A stretch of DNA of 63,023 nucleotides from Thermohalobaculum sp038534135 (GTDB lineage: Bacteria > Pseudomonadota > Alphaproteobacteria > Rhodobacterales > Rhodobacteraceae), in the NCBI GenBank assembly GCA_038534135.1, contig JBCAXJ010000022.1, forward strand, positions 1 to 63,023. Reading direction: 5' to 3'. How positions within the stretch are numbered: position 1 is the stretch's first letter; every line of letters starts with the position of its first letter. The notes beneath the pieces were generated by a model. That model was not told the origin of the DNA. It did no database searches and saw only the letters and a program-made list of their open reading frames with translations. Positions 23,149-31,900 of the stretch are shown here, piece by piece. The position numbers and the translations under genes were made by a program.

Positions 23149-23622
23149 ATGGAGATTGACCGAACGGACAGGCGCATTCTGGCGTTGCTGTGGAAGAATG
23201 CACGAATCTCGAACAAGGAACTGGCGGCGGAGGTCGGCCTGTAGCCTTCGAGCGTGCATGAACGGATGAAACGACTTCTGGAAAGTGGTCTTGTATCGGG
23301 CACCCATGCCGAGATCCAGCTGGATAGGGTTGGTCTGCCGCTGCGCGCCCTTCTGTTCATCCAGATGTTTGAACACGAGAAGAGCAATCTGAGCCGATTC
23401 GTCGACGAAGCGCTTCAGGTGCCGGAGGTTCGCGGAGCATGGATGATCAGCGGACGGTTCGACGCCGTCGTCGAGCTGGCGACGCGGGACACAACGCATC
23501 TGCACCGGGTGGTGGTCGAGACATTCTCGTCCCGTGAGGAGGTGCACCGGATCGAAACCTCGGTGATCTTCGAAGGCGGGCGGCAGATGGATCTGACTGC
23601 CGCCCTGGAGCTGACGGGCTGA
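23149..23622 (+). pseudogene. Lrp/AsnC-family regulator interrupted by an in-frame TAG
   Basis: From the ATG at 23149 the frame reads EIDRTDRRILALLWKNARISNKELAAEVGL, then TAG at 23242-23244, then continues in the same frame PSSVHERMKRLLESGLVSG, an Lrp ligand-binding domain (ALLFIQMFEHEKSN; VPEVRGAWMISGRFDAVVELATRDT) and the stop at 23622. The break lies in the helix-turn-helix, where the family has a Ser or Ala before Pro (VGLSPSSV). A single TCG-to-TAG change explains it. No other damage is seen in 157 codons, so the change is recent, a sequencing error, or suppressed. The half after the stop has no plausible start of its own until codon 36. Confidence 0.85.
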
Positions 23623-23722
23623 CACGGGATCGCTGCGCGGGTGGATTTCGATTGCTCCGCCACCGTGAGTCCTGTTTTCATATCGCGAGCAGCCGCTGTC
23701 GCGGGGCTTCTGGGGAGAAATC

Positions 23723-24523
23723 ATGCCACAGCATCTGATGGACGAGACGATCAGCGAGTTTCGCGCCAAGGGCGCGACCGTGTTGCGCGGCGTTTTCAGC
23801 GATTGGGTCGACACCCTGCGCGCCGGGATTGCTGCGAACATGGCGAACCCAGACCCCAATGCCCGTATCTATCAGGGCGAGGACGGTGGTGGGCGGTTCT
23901 TCGTCGATTACTGCAACTGGGCGCGTATCCCTGAATACAAGGACTTCATCTTCAACTCGCCGGCCGCCGAGATCGGCGCGGAACTGATGGAGAGTGACCG
24001 CGTTCAGTTGTTCCACGAGCACGTGCTGGTCAAGGAGGCGGCGACCGGAGTGCCGACGCCCTGGCACCAGGACATGCCGTATTACTGCGTTGACGGACCG
24101 AAGACCGTGAGCCTGTGGATCCCGCTCGACCCGGTCCCGCGCGAGACGACACTGGAATTCGTGTCCGGATCGCATCTCTGGGGTAAGTCCTATCGCCCGC
24201 AGCGCTTCAACGGACAGGCGCTGAACGAGAATGACGGGCTGGAGGAGATCCCCGACATCAATTCAAACAAGGGCGATTACGATGTCATCGCCTGGGCCGT
24301 GGAGCCTGGGGATGCGATTGCGTTCGACTACCGCTCGGTCCATGGCGCACCGGCGAACACCAGCAAGACGACGGAACGGCGGGCGTTCTCGTTGCGGCTG
24401 GTCGGGGATGACGTGCGCTTTGCTCGCCGCGAGGGGATCGTGACCTCGCCGCCGTTCAATCATGTCACGCTGAAAGATGGTGATGCGCTGGTTGGCGACG
24501 ATTTTCCAATGTTGCGCGGGTAG
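23723..24523 (+). CDS. phytanoyl-CoA dioxygenase (PhyH) family protein
   Basis: A 266-residue Fe(II)/2-oxoglutarate oxygenase. The iron ligands His and Asp are in TPWHQDMPYYC and the distal His in FDYRSVHGAPAN; the 2-oxoglutarate-binding Arg is likely in TTERRAFSLRLVGDD. The segments VSLWIPLDPVPRETTLEFVSGSH are typical of PhyH proteins. GGGGAGAAATC precedes the ATG. It converges with a secreted esterase gene, with 4 bp between the stops. The substrate is unknown; related marine proteins hydroxylate small amines or lipids. Confidence 0.87.
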   Translation: MPQHLMDETISEFRAKGATVLRGVFSDWVDTLRAGIAANMANPDPNARIYQGEDGGGRFFVDYCNWARIPEYKDFIFNSPAAEIGAELMESDRVQLFHEHVLVKEAATGVPTPWHQDMPYYCVDGPKTVSLWIPLDPVPRETTLEFVSGSHLWGKSYRPQRFNGQALNENDGLEEIPDINSNKGDYDVIAWAVEPGDAIAFDYRSVHGAPANTSKTTERRAFSLRLVGDDVRFARREGIVTSPPFNHVTLKDGDALVGDDFPMLRG

Positions 24524-24527
24524 CCTT

Positions 24528-25382
24528 TCACCCGGCCGAGGTGCGCGCCTCGAACCAGTCCAGCGTGCGGTCGAGCCAACCTTTCGGGATGCCGTGCCCA
24601 CCTGGGTGAAGCATCAGGTCGATCCGTTTGCCCGAGGTGCAATCGCTCCAACTCCGCAGCCAGATTGCGTTGTCGCCCTCGATCGGCGCAATCTCGGGCT
24701 GTCGGTTTCCGCAAGAGTTCGTGCTGCGCAGGATGTAGAGGCTCTGCCACACATCGCCCTGGGTCATGGTCCCGTTGCCCAGCGGGCGGCCTTCGAGCGG
24801 GACGGTGCGATCGGTCCAGCCATGGGTGTGGAAGAGATCGACGGCGCCCTCGCAGCCGGTCCACATCGGCTCCCAAAAGGCACCGGCGACAGGGGCATAG
24901 GCACGCACAAGGTCCGGCGCCTTGCAGGCCACATCCCACACCATCGAGCCGCCGCGTGAGAACCCGCCCAGCAGGATCCGCTCGCGGTCAATCCCGTGGC
25001 GCGCGACAGCATCCTCAATGATCTGGCTCAGGAACTCGATATCATTGCGCTCGTAGCTGCGGCCGTCGTTCACCGCCCAGTTCTTGTTGGGCCGCGCCGG
25101 GTAGGTGATCACGCCGTCCGCGGCGATCAGAGCAAGACCGCGTGCGTGCAACTTCGCAGCCATTCCCGTGTTGCGCATGACTCCGTTGGCCGAGCCGCCC
25201 CAACCGTGCAGCCAGATCATCGCACCAGGCTGGTCCGTCCCGTCCGGAAGTGAGATCCGATATTGGCCGGTATCGACCTGGCACAGGGAATCCGGCGACG
25301 TGCCGCAGACAGGTTCGGCCCGGGTCGGCAATGCTGCGAGGCCTGCGAATGTAATCGAAAGAGCAGCAACGGCATGGCGCAT
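24528..25382 (-). CDS. secreted esterase of the PHB depolymerase/LpqC type
   Basis: A 284-residue protein with a signal peptide (RHAVAALSITFAGLAALPTRA, cut before EPVCG). The alpha/beta hydrolase core has MIWLHGWGGSAN (oxyanion hole), the nucleophile elbow LLGGFSRGGSMVWD and a late His in LHPGGHGIPKGWLD; the Asp is probably in GWTDRTVP. Paired cysteines (C26-C34 region and others) suggest periplasmic disulfides. The family includes feruloyl esterases, polyhydroxybutyrate depolymerases and LpqC-like esterases; the substrate is not known. Its start lies about 90 bp after the stop of a lipoprotein gene on the same strand. Confidence 0.82.
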   Translation of the reverse strand: MRHAVAALSITFAGLAALPTRAEPVCGTSPDSLCQVDTGQYRISLPDGTDQPGAMIWLHGWGGSANGVMRNTGMAAKLHARGLALIAADGVITYPARPNKNWAVNDGRSYERNDIEFLSQIIEDAVARHGIDRERILLGGFSRGGSMVWDVACKAPDLVRAYAPVAGAFWEPMWTGCEGAVDLFHTHGWTDRTVPLEGRPLGNGTMTQGDVWQSLYILRSTNSCGNRQPEIAPIEGDNAIWLRSWSDCTSGKRIDLMLHPGGHGIPKGWLDRTLDWFEARTSAG

Positions 25383-25470
25383 GGTGGAATTCCTGGCGGT
25401 GAGCGTTTGCCGAGAAGCTAGGTCGGATGCACCGGCTTGGCCATCGGTGGTTGATCACGCTTTCCGGAGA

Positions 25471-26070
25471 TCAAGGCAGGGAGATCGCAGAGACTTCACT
25501 GGCCAGCGTGTTGCCCTGGCTGTCGCCGCCTTCGGCCTTGACGATCCAGCCGGGATCCTGCGCCCACCAGGCCCGCACTTGGGCGGAGTAGCGTGCCCCC
25601 GTGACATGTTCGATGCGGCCATCCAGGATGTATGTGTCGAAGCTTCCGGCCTTGGTCTCGATGCTCTCAGTTCCCGAGACTCGGATGACGACGCGAGCCT
25701 TCTGGCCGTCTGGTGCGGTGCGCAGGAAGGCCACGTTCTTTCCGATCTCGAGCGGCCAGAGGTTTGCGTACTCGGCCTCCGCGATCACGTTCTCGCCGCT
25801 GCAACCCCAGCATGCGGGATAGAACCCACCTGTTGTGCCGTCCTCTCGCGTGAAGCTCCCGCGCAGGTCTGTAGGGGCGTTGACGGTGATCCGCGTTTCA
25901 GACGGTGTGCCGTTGCTGGCGTTGATGAGCGTGAGCTTGGTCCCGGGCGGCGCGTAAACAAGCTGTGCTGGTCCTTGACGCCCCGTGCGGTCGACAAAGC
26001 GGCTGTCTGCGCAGGCGCATAGCACGACCAAGGTCATGACCGCTGCTGTGCAGCGCAAGCATAGTGTCAT
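25471..26070 (-). CDS. predicted lipoprotein, function unknown
   Basis: A 199-residue protein with a lipoprotein signal peptide: a short hydrophobic run, then the lipobox LCAC (cleavage before the second Cys) and ADSRFVDRTG. The mature part is mostly beta-like (KLTLINASNGTPSETRITVN; RVVIRVSGTESIETKAGSFDTYILDG; AQVRAWWAQDPGWIVKAEGGD) and has the look of a periplasmic beta-sandwich. CWGC is a CxxC pair. I do not recognise a named family. It precedes the secreted esterase on the same strand and may be cotranscribed with it. Confidence 0.7.
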   Translation of the reverse strand: MTLCLRCTAAVMTLVVLCACADSRFVDRTGRQGPAQLVYAPPGTKLTLINASNGTPSETRITVNAPTDLRGSFTREDGTTGGFYPACWGCSGENVIAEAEYANLWPLEIGKNVAFLRTAPDGQKARVVIRVSGTESIETKAGSFDTYILDGRIEHVTGARYSAQVRAWWAQDPGWIVKAEGGDSQGNTLASEVSAISLP

Positions 26071-26156
26071 TTTACTGCCTTTTCAGGACCTTACGCGAAG
26101 TTTTGGCGACCGTAACAGCTTTGTCCGAAAACGGTAGCGCGAATTGCACTTGGGTC

Positions 26157-26939
26157 TTAGCGGCCCTTCCAGACCGGGTCTCGCTTCTCTGCGAAGGCGC
26201 GAGCACCTTCCAGTTGATCTTCGGAGGAATATAGCCGGTCCACCGTGCGCAACTGGCGTGTGGTGATGCGGCTTAGCATGTCCTGGAAGCGCATATCCTC
26301 GGCTTCCCGGACGACCTCCTTGATCGCGGCCATAACCAGCGGTGGGCCCGAGGCGAGGAGTGCTGCGAGTTCGCGGGCCTTGGGCATCAGGTCCTCGGGT
26401 GTCGTGATTTCGCGGAGCAGGCCCCATTGCTTTGCTTCTTCAGCATCGAACCAGCGCCCGGTCAGCAGAAGGTCCATGGCGACGTGGTATGGGATGCGTT
26501 TGGGCAGCTTGATCGAGGCTGCGTCGGCCACGGTGCCAGAGCGGATTTCGGGCAGTGCGAAGGTCGCGTGATCGGCGGCAAGGATCAGGTCGCAGGACAG
26601 AGCAATCTCGAGCCCGCCACCGCAGCAGATCCCGTTCACGGCACAGATCACCGGCTTGTCGAGGAAGCCAAGCTCCTGCAAACCGCCGAACCCGCCGATG
26701 CCGTAGTCACCATCGACGGCGTCGCCTTCGGCTGCGGCTTTCAGGTCCCAGCCGGGGCAGAAGAATTTCTCACCACTCGCAGTCAGGATGGCAACGCGCA
26801 GGTCCGGGTCGTCACGGAAGTCCTGGAAGACCTCGCCCATGATCCGGCTGGTCGCGAGGTCGATCGCGTTGGCCTTGGGCCGGTCGATGGTGACTTCCAG
26901 GATATGGCCGTCGCGGTGGGTCTTGATCGGGTCGGACAT
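26157..26939 (-). CDS. caiD: carnitinyl-CoA dehydratase/enoyl-CoA hydratase family
   Basis: A 260-residue crotonase-fold enzyme of usual size. It has VTIDRPKANAIDLATSRIM, the oxyanion-hole segments EKFFCPGWDLKAAA and GICCGGGLEIALSCDLILA, the catalytic-loop Glu in FALPEIRSGTVADAA and the tail LYSSEDQLEGARAFAEKRDPVWKGR. The GWDLK and SEDQLEGARAFAEKR motifs favour CaiD (crotonobetainyl-CoA hydratase) over fatty acid enzymes. It is alone in its strand segment; no caiB or caiT is adjacent, though a CaiB-type transferase lies at 15350-16771. The carnitine assignment is probable, not certain. Confidence 0.82.
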   Translation of the reverse strand: MSDPIKTHRDGHILEVTIDRPKANAIDLATSRIMGEVFQDFRDDPDLRVAILTASGEKFFCPGWDLKAAAEGDAVDGDYGIGGFGGLQELGFLDKPVICAVNGICCGGGLEIALSCDLILAADHATFALPEIRSGTVADAASIKLPKRIPYHVAMDLLLTGRWFDAEEAKQWGLLREITTPEDLMPKARELAALLASGPPLVMAAIKEVVREAEDMRFQDMLSRITTRQLRTVDRLYSSEDQLEGARAFAEKRDPVWKGR

Positions 26940-27128
26940 GAGAGATCTCTTCGCAAGTGTGAGCGGCGCGCCACCCTACGCGTCAGGCAAGCCAGGTCAA
27001 AGCGTGCACGCGACGGCGCAGGCGTCGCGAGCGCCAATCCGTTGAATTCGAGAAGCTCGTGCCGGTGCCGGGATACTGGGAAACTTAAAAAAGTGGGCTT
27101 GCGCCCAGCGCAATGCAGCGTCTGGCGA

Positions 27129-28046
27129 TTACTTCCGCAGCCGAGGATCCAGTGCGTCGCGCAGGCCGTCGCCCATGTAGTTCACGCTGAGCACCGTCAG
27201 CGAGATCGCCAGTCCTGGCCATATCACGCGGATCGGATATTGCTGGATGTAATTGGTCGAGTCGTAGAGAAGCCGTCCCCAGGTCGGGAAATCCGAGGGG
27301 AAGCCGAGGCCCAGGAACGACAGCGCCGACTCGGTGATAATCGCGTTTGCAATGCCCAGCGTCGCCGAGACCATGATCGGGCTGAGCACATTCGGGAAGA
27401 TGTGCCGTGTGATGACCTTGCCCTCGCGTGTGCCGATCGATTTTGCGGCGAGGACGAATTCGCGCTCTTTCAAGGACAGCACGTCGCCGCGCACGATCCG
27501 GGCGGTCTGCATCCACGAGGTGATGCCGATCACGAACACGATCAGGAGGAAGATCCCCATCTCGGGCCCGAACATGTTCCTCAGCGTGTCGCGGAACAGC
27601 ATGATGATAACCAGCAGCAGCGGCAGCAGCGGCAGCGCCAGGAACAGATCCGTCAGTCGCATCAGCGGACCGTCGAGCCGCTTGAAATAACCCGCAAGCA
27701 CGCCGACCAATGCACCAACGAGCAGCGATAGCAGCATTGCCGTGAAGCCGACGGCGAGTGACACCCGCCCTCCAGCCAGGACCTGGGCGAAGATGTCCCT
27801 GCCGACCTGATCCGTGCCCATCGGGTACTGCCAGCTCACACCCTGGTTCTTGTCGCGGATGCTCAGGTATTGCGGATCGGTCGTGTGAATAAAGGGGCCG
27901 AGCAGGACGATCAGCACGATGGTTACGAAGATCCCCGTTCCGATCAGCGCACCTTTGTGGGTCTTGTACTGAGACCAGACATCCGCCCACAGCGACCGGT
28001 GGGCGCGGACCGGCTCTTCGACAACGGTCTGCGTGGCATCAGTCAT
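27129..28046 (-). CDS. dipeptide/oligopeptide-type ABC transporter permease (DppC-like)
   Basis: A 305-residue inner membrane permease. It has an N-terminal cytoplasmic stretch, a first segment (GALIGTGIFVTIVLIVLLGPF), a periplasmic loop with SWQYPMGTDQVGRDIFAQVLAGGRVSL (the DppC/OppC signature), and the EAA loop AAKSIGTREGKVITRHIFPNVLSPIMV. The tail reads YMGDGLRDALDPRLRK. Its ATG at 28046 overlaps the stop of the DppB-like gene by 8 bp. It forms a transporter with the four genes upstream on the same strand. The substrate is a peptide or an amine/amino-acid derivative; unknown. Confidence 0.93.
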   Translation of the reverse strand: MTDATQTVVEEPVRAHRSLWADVWSQYKTHKGALIGTGIFVTIVLIVLLGPFIHTTDPQYLSIRDKNQGVSWQYPMGTDQVGRDIFAQVLAGGRVSLAVGFTAMLLSLLVGALVGVLAGYFKRLDGPLMRLTDLFLALPLLPLLLVIIMLFRDTLRNMFGPEMGIFLLIVFVIGITSWMQTARIVRGDVLSLKEREFVLAAKSIGTREGKVITRHIFPNVLSPIMVSATLGIANAIITESALSFLGLGFPSDFPTWGRLLYDSTNYIQQYPIRVIWPGLAISLTVLSVNYMGDGLRDALDPRLRK

Positions 28047-29049
28047 AGCGGATCCTCGGGTCAAGAATGCCGTAGAGCACATCGGCGACGAGGTTGAACA
28101 CGACGATCAGCACCGCGAAGATGAAGGTAAGTGTCTGCACAAGCGGATAATCGGCGCCCTGGATGCCGATGATCAGCAGCTGTCCGAGCCCGTTCACCTT
28201 GAAGACCTGTTCAGTGATGATCGCGCCGCCGAAGACCTGTGGAATGTTCAGGGCAATCACGGTGATCACCGGGATCATCGAATTGCGGAGGACGTGCAGC
28301 AACACCACCACTTGCTCGGTCATGCCCTTGGCGCGCGCCGTGCGGACGTAGTCCTGATTCAGGTTGTCCAGCATCGAGGCACGCATGAAACGGCTGATCT
28401 GGCTGGCATTGAACAGCGCCAGCACCATGACTGGCATGATCATCTGTTTGATCTGGTAGACGAAGCTGTCCCAGTCATTCACGACGTGGGTCGTATCATA
28501 GATTGACGGGAACCAGCCCAGCCAGACCGAGAAGACCACGATCATCAGGACGCCGGTGAAGAAGGTTGGAACCGAGAAACCGATCATCGAGATGAATGTT
28601 CCGGCCTGATCGACCCATGAGTACTGGCGATAGGCCGAGATCACGCCAAGCGGCACGGCGATCAGGATGCCGACCACATAGGACATGCCGACAACCCAGA
28701 GTGTCTGCGGCGTGCGTTCGATGATCAGGTCGACGACCGGAGAGCGTGTGGCCCAGGACCGGACGCGGAGACGTTCCTCGTCGCTGAAGGACCAGCCGGT
28801 CATCTGCTCGATGATGTTGATCGGCTCGTTGATGAAGAACTGGTTGCACCAGAGCAGGTAGCGGATGTGGATCGGCTCGCCCAGGCCCAGCGATTGGCGG
28901 ATCTGTTCTCGCACCTCGGGCGGGACGGTCATCGGCAACTGACCAGTCGGGTCGCCCGGTGCGAGGTCGAGGATGAGGAAGATAATGAAACTGATGACCA
29001 GAAGCGTCGGGATCGCAAAGAGCAGCCGACGGATCGTGTAGTTCAGCAT
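28039..29049 (-). CDS. dipeptide/oligopeptide-type ABC transporter permease (DppB-like)
   Basis: A 336-residue permease with the OppB/DppB N-terminus (LNYTIRRLLFAIPTLLVISFIIFLILDLAPGDP), six hydrophobic segments and the EAA loop YVRTARAKGMTEQVVVLLHVLRNSMIPVITVI. The C-terminus DVLYGILDPRIRYD is typical. A longer than usual periplasmic loop (GLGEPIHIRYLLWCNQFFINEPINIIEQMTG) lies after the first segment. Its last bases overlap the next permease gene. It is paired with the DppC-like protein to form the channel. Confidence 0.93.
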   Translation of the reverse strand: MLNYTIRRLLFAIPTLLVISFIIFLILDLAPGDPTGQLPMTVPPEVREQIRQSLGLGEPIHIRYLLWCNQFFINEPINIIEQMTGWSFSDEERLRVRSWATRSPVVDLIIERTPQTLWVVGMSYVVGILIAVPLGVISAYRQYSWVDQAGTFISMIGFSVPTFFTGVLMIVVFSVWLGWFPSIYDTTHVVNDWDSFVYQIKQMIMPVMVLALFNASQISRFMRASMLDNLNQDYVRTARAKGMTEQVVVLLHVLRNSMIPVITVIALNIPQVFGGAIITEQVFKVNGLGQLLIIGIQGADYPLVQTLTFIFAVLIVVFNLVADVLYGILDPRIRYD

Positions 29050-29140
29050 CTAGGGACGCCTCGGGTCATGAGCTTCTGGGTGCGCGTGCAACGCGGTGGA
29101 GTTCCCTCCCCCTCGACGGGGGAGGGATGGTCAGGGGGGC

Positions 29141-30844
29141 TTATTGCAGCCGGACCCAGTCGGCCGAGTTCCAGAGCTCGGAGTCCCAGGTGTTCAGCTT
29201 CACATTGCCCATCGTTTTCGAATGCGCCGAGACGCGGCCACGGTGGATCAGCGGGATCATCGCACCTTCCGTCATCAGCATGTCGTTCATTTCGCGAACG
29301 ATTTCCGCACGTGCATCCAGGCCTGAGGTTTTGGCGAGCTTGTCTTGCAGCGCGTCATAGGCCGGGTTGCAGTAGCGCGGCATGTTGTTGCCCAGCCAGT
29401 TGTTCGACGGCGATGGGATCTGACCGCACGTCCAGCTGTTCATGTAGGATTCCGGATCGGTGCCGTTGAACAGGTTGGTGTACATCTCGATGTCTGCGAA
29501 GAACTTCTGGAACGTGTCCGGGCTGGACTGGTCGCCGCCGAAGAACACCGACGCGTCGATGTTGCGAAGTTCGGTTTCGACGCCGATTTCCGACCACCAC
29601 TGTTTCACCAGCGCCTGGGTGTCCTGACGAACGGCGTTGGTCGAGGTCTGGTACAGGATCGAGAGCTTCACGCCATCCTTCGCGCGGATGCCGTCACCGC
29701 CCCGGACCCAGCCGGCCTCGTCCAGAACTTTGTTGGCTTCGTCAATATCCTGCGTCAGGCACCAGTCATTGGCGGTCGAGACGTATTGCGGCGGGTTCGG
29801 CACGACGTTGCAGGTCGGCTTCCCGGCCTTGCCGTAGCCAACATCCACCAGTGTCTGACGGTCGATGGCAAGCGACAGTGCGCGGCGCACGGCCGGATCG
29901 GTCAGGAACGGGTGCGGGCCGCCTTCGAGCGTGGCGCGCTTGTCGCCAAGGGCCGGGTCCGGGTTGGTCATGTTGACCATCATGCGCTCGACGCCTGTTC
30001 CGAAGCTGGCGACGACCGTGCCTTTGCCGGCTTTCTCCATATCGATCAGGATCTGCGGATCAATCTGCAGGTTCCACGCGTAGTCGAATTCACCGGTTTG
30101 CAGAACAGCGCGCGCTGCCGAGGCAGCATCGCCGCCACCCTTGAAGGTCAGCGAGGCGAAAGACGGTTTCGCAGCGTCACGGTAGTTCGGGTTTGCTTCC
30201 CAGGTCGAGACGTCGTTTGCCTTGAACTCGGTCACGCGGAACGGTCCGGTGCCGTGTGGGCCAAAGTTCTGTTCGGTGCACTCTGGCGCTTTGGCACCCA
30301 TGCAATCCTGGAACTGAGCTTTCTGGATGATCGGGCTTTCGCCGCCGACAAGTGCCCCGTATGGGAACGGCTTCGGCTTGGAGAAGGTGATCGTGACCGT
30401 GTGGTCGTCGACTGCTTCGATCGATGTGATGTCCGAGAACTTGTCCGACTGCTGGCAGCCGCCGGTTTCATCCATGCAGTAATCTGCCGTGAAGACCACG
30501 TCTGCCGCCGTGAAATCCGATCCGTCGGACCACTTGATGCCCTTCTTGAGCTTCCAGGTGATCGAGGTCAGGTCGGCCGAGACACCGCCGTTTTCGACTG
30601 TCGGGATTTCCTCGGCCAGCCACGGCACCATTTCGGCTTTCTCGTTGTAGCGTGCGAGCGGTTCGAGCGTCAGCGAGGCTGCCTCGATGTCCTTCGTTCC
30701 GCCCGAGAGGTACGGGTTCAGGATCGATGGCGCCTGCCAGTAGATGATATTCAGATGGCCGGAGGCACCTCGCTCGGCCAGGGCTGTTGTCGAGACCAGG
30801 GCAGCGACCGCGGTCGTTACCAACAAGGTTCCAAACTTCTTCAT
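29141..30844 (-). CDS. periplasmic solute-binding protein of the peptide ABC transporter family
   Basis: A 567-residue family 5 binding protein with a signal peptide (KKFGTLLVTTAVAALVSTTALA, cut before ERGASG). The start at 30844 follows GGGAGAGAG. It has the family pattern TSITWKLKKGIKWSDGSDFTAADVVFTADY and, later, DPAVRRALSLAIDRQTLVDVGYG and a C-terminal GRVSAHSKTMGNVKLN. Several cysteines (YCMDETGGCQQ; DCMGAKAPECTEQ) suggest disulfides. It lies between the ATPase genes and the permease genes, so the five genes make a complete importer. Confidence 0.92.
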   Translation of the reverse strand: MKKFGTLLVTTAVAALVSTTALAERGASGHLNIIYWQAPSILNPYLSGGTKDIEAASLTLEPLARYNEKAEMVPWLAEEIPTVENGGVSADLTSITWKLKKGIKWSDGSDFTAADVVFTADYCMDETGGCQQSDKFSDITSIEAVDDHTVTITFSKPKPFPYGALVGGESPIIQKAQFQDCMGAKAPECTEQNFGPHGTGPFRVTEFKANDVSTWEANPNYRDAAKPSFASLTFKGGGDAASAARAVLQTGEFDYAWNLQIDPQILIDMEKAGKGTVVASFGTGVERMMVNMTNPDPALGDKRATLEGGPHPFLTDPAVRRALSLAIDRQTLVDVGYGKAGKPTCNVVPNPPQYVSTANDWCLTQDIDEANKVLDEAGWVRGGDGIRAKDGVKLSILYQTSTNAVRQDTQALVKQWWSEIGVETELRNIDASVFFGGDQSSPDTFQKFFADIEMYTNLFNGTDPESYMNSWTCGQIPSPSNNWLGNNMPRYCNPAYDALQDKLAKTSGLDARAEIVREMNDMLMTEGAMIPLIHRGRVSAHSKTMGNVKLNTWDSELWNSADWVRLQ

Positions 30845-30904
30845 AGTTCTCTCTCCCTGAAGAATGTCATTCTGCAAGCACGCTCCGGTATTCGCCGCGG
30901 CCCG

Positions 30905-31900
30905 TCAAGCCGCTGGCTGAGTCTCGGCATGATGGCAAGCAACGAGTTGACCGTTACCCATATCGCGTTGCGGCGGGGTCTCGGCGGCACAAAGTTCGGT
31001 CGCCCTTGGGCAGCGCGTGCGGAAGACGCAGCCCGAAGGCGGGTTCGCGGGGCTGGGCACATCGCCCGTCAGGATGATGTGCTGCCGTGTCGCTTCGACC
31101 TTCGGGTCGGGGATCGGCACGGCCGATAAAAGCGCCTGCGTGTAAGGGTGCTTCGGCGTGTCATAGAGCTGATCACGCGGCGCGATCTCCATCACCCGTC
31201 CCAGATACATGACCGCAACGCGATCGCAGATATGGCGGACCATGGACAGATCATGGCTGATGAACAGGTAGGTGAGGTTCAGCTTTTCCTGCAACTCCTC
31301 CAGCAGGTTGACGACCTGGGCCTGGATCGAGACATCGAGCGCTGCGATCGGTTCGTCACAGACGATAAAGTCCGGCTCAAGCGCGAGCGCCCGGGCGATT
31401 CCGATCCGCTGGCGTTGACCACCCGAGAACTCGTGCGGATAGCGATTCGCAAAGTCCGGGTTCAGCCCGACCGCATCCAGCATTTCGCGCACGCGTTCCT
31501 GCCGCTGCTTACTGCTCTTAAGCATATGACTGTGCTCGACCAGTGGTTCAGCGATGATCGAACCCACGGTCATACGAGGGTTCAGGCAAGCCTGCGGATC
31601 CTGAAAGATCATCTGCATCCGTGGCCGCATGGCGCGCAGGGCGCTGCCCGACAGTTTCGCGATGTCGGTGCCTTCGAACAGGATGTGACCTGCCGTGGCG
31701 TCATAAAGGCGCAAGATCGTGCGGCCGGCGGTTGATTTTCCGCAGCCTGATTCGCCAACCAGGCCTAAGGTCTCGCCGCGGTTGATCTCAAAGCTTATCC
31801 CGTCCACTGCTTTCACGCTGCCGACCTGGCGGCGCAGCACCCCCTGGTAGATCGGGAAGTGCTTTGTCAGGCTTTCGACACGCACCAGTGGTTCAGTCAA
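30905..31900 (-). CDS. ABC transporter ATPase (OppF/DppF-like)
   Basis: A 331-residue ATPase with Walker A GLVGESGCGKSTAGRTIL, Q-loop IFQDPQACLNPRMTVG, the signature SGGQRQRIGIARALALEPDFI, Walker B FIVCDEPIAALDVSIQAQ and switch His in FISHDLSMVRHICDRVAVMYLG. The C-terminal oligopeptide extension contains the Cys-rich CVFRTRCPRATELCAAETP, which in this group binds an iron-sulfur cluster. It starts with a TTG at 31900 and overlaps the preceding ATPase gene by 8 bp. Confidence 0.93.
   Translation of the reverse strand: MTEPLVRVESLTKHFPIYQGVLRRQVGSVKAVDGISFEINRGETLGLVGESGCGKSTAGRTILRLYDATAGHILFEGTDIAKLSGSALRAMRPRMQMIFQDPQACLNPRMTVGSIIAEPLVEHSHMLKSSKQRQERVREMLDAVGLNPDFANRYPHEFSGGQRQRIGIARALALEPDFIVCDEPIAALDVSIQAQVVNLLEELQEKLNLTYLFISHDLSMVRHICDRVAVMYLGRVMEIAPRDQLYDTPKHPYTQALLSAVPIPDPKVEATRQHIILTGDVPSPANPPSGCVFRTRCPRATELCAAETPPQRDMGNGQLVACHHAETQPAA

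Noticed and set aside
26427..27731. 434-residue plus-strand frame
   Set aside because: It runs antisense through the CaiD-like and DppC-like genes, rich in Arg, Gln and His as expected for a GC-rich shadow; no family motif.
29345..31129. 594-residue plus-strand frame
   Set aside because: It is antisense to the solute-binding protein and ATPase genes, whose motifs are unmistakable.
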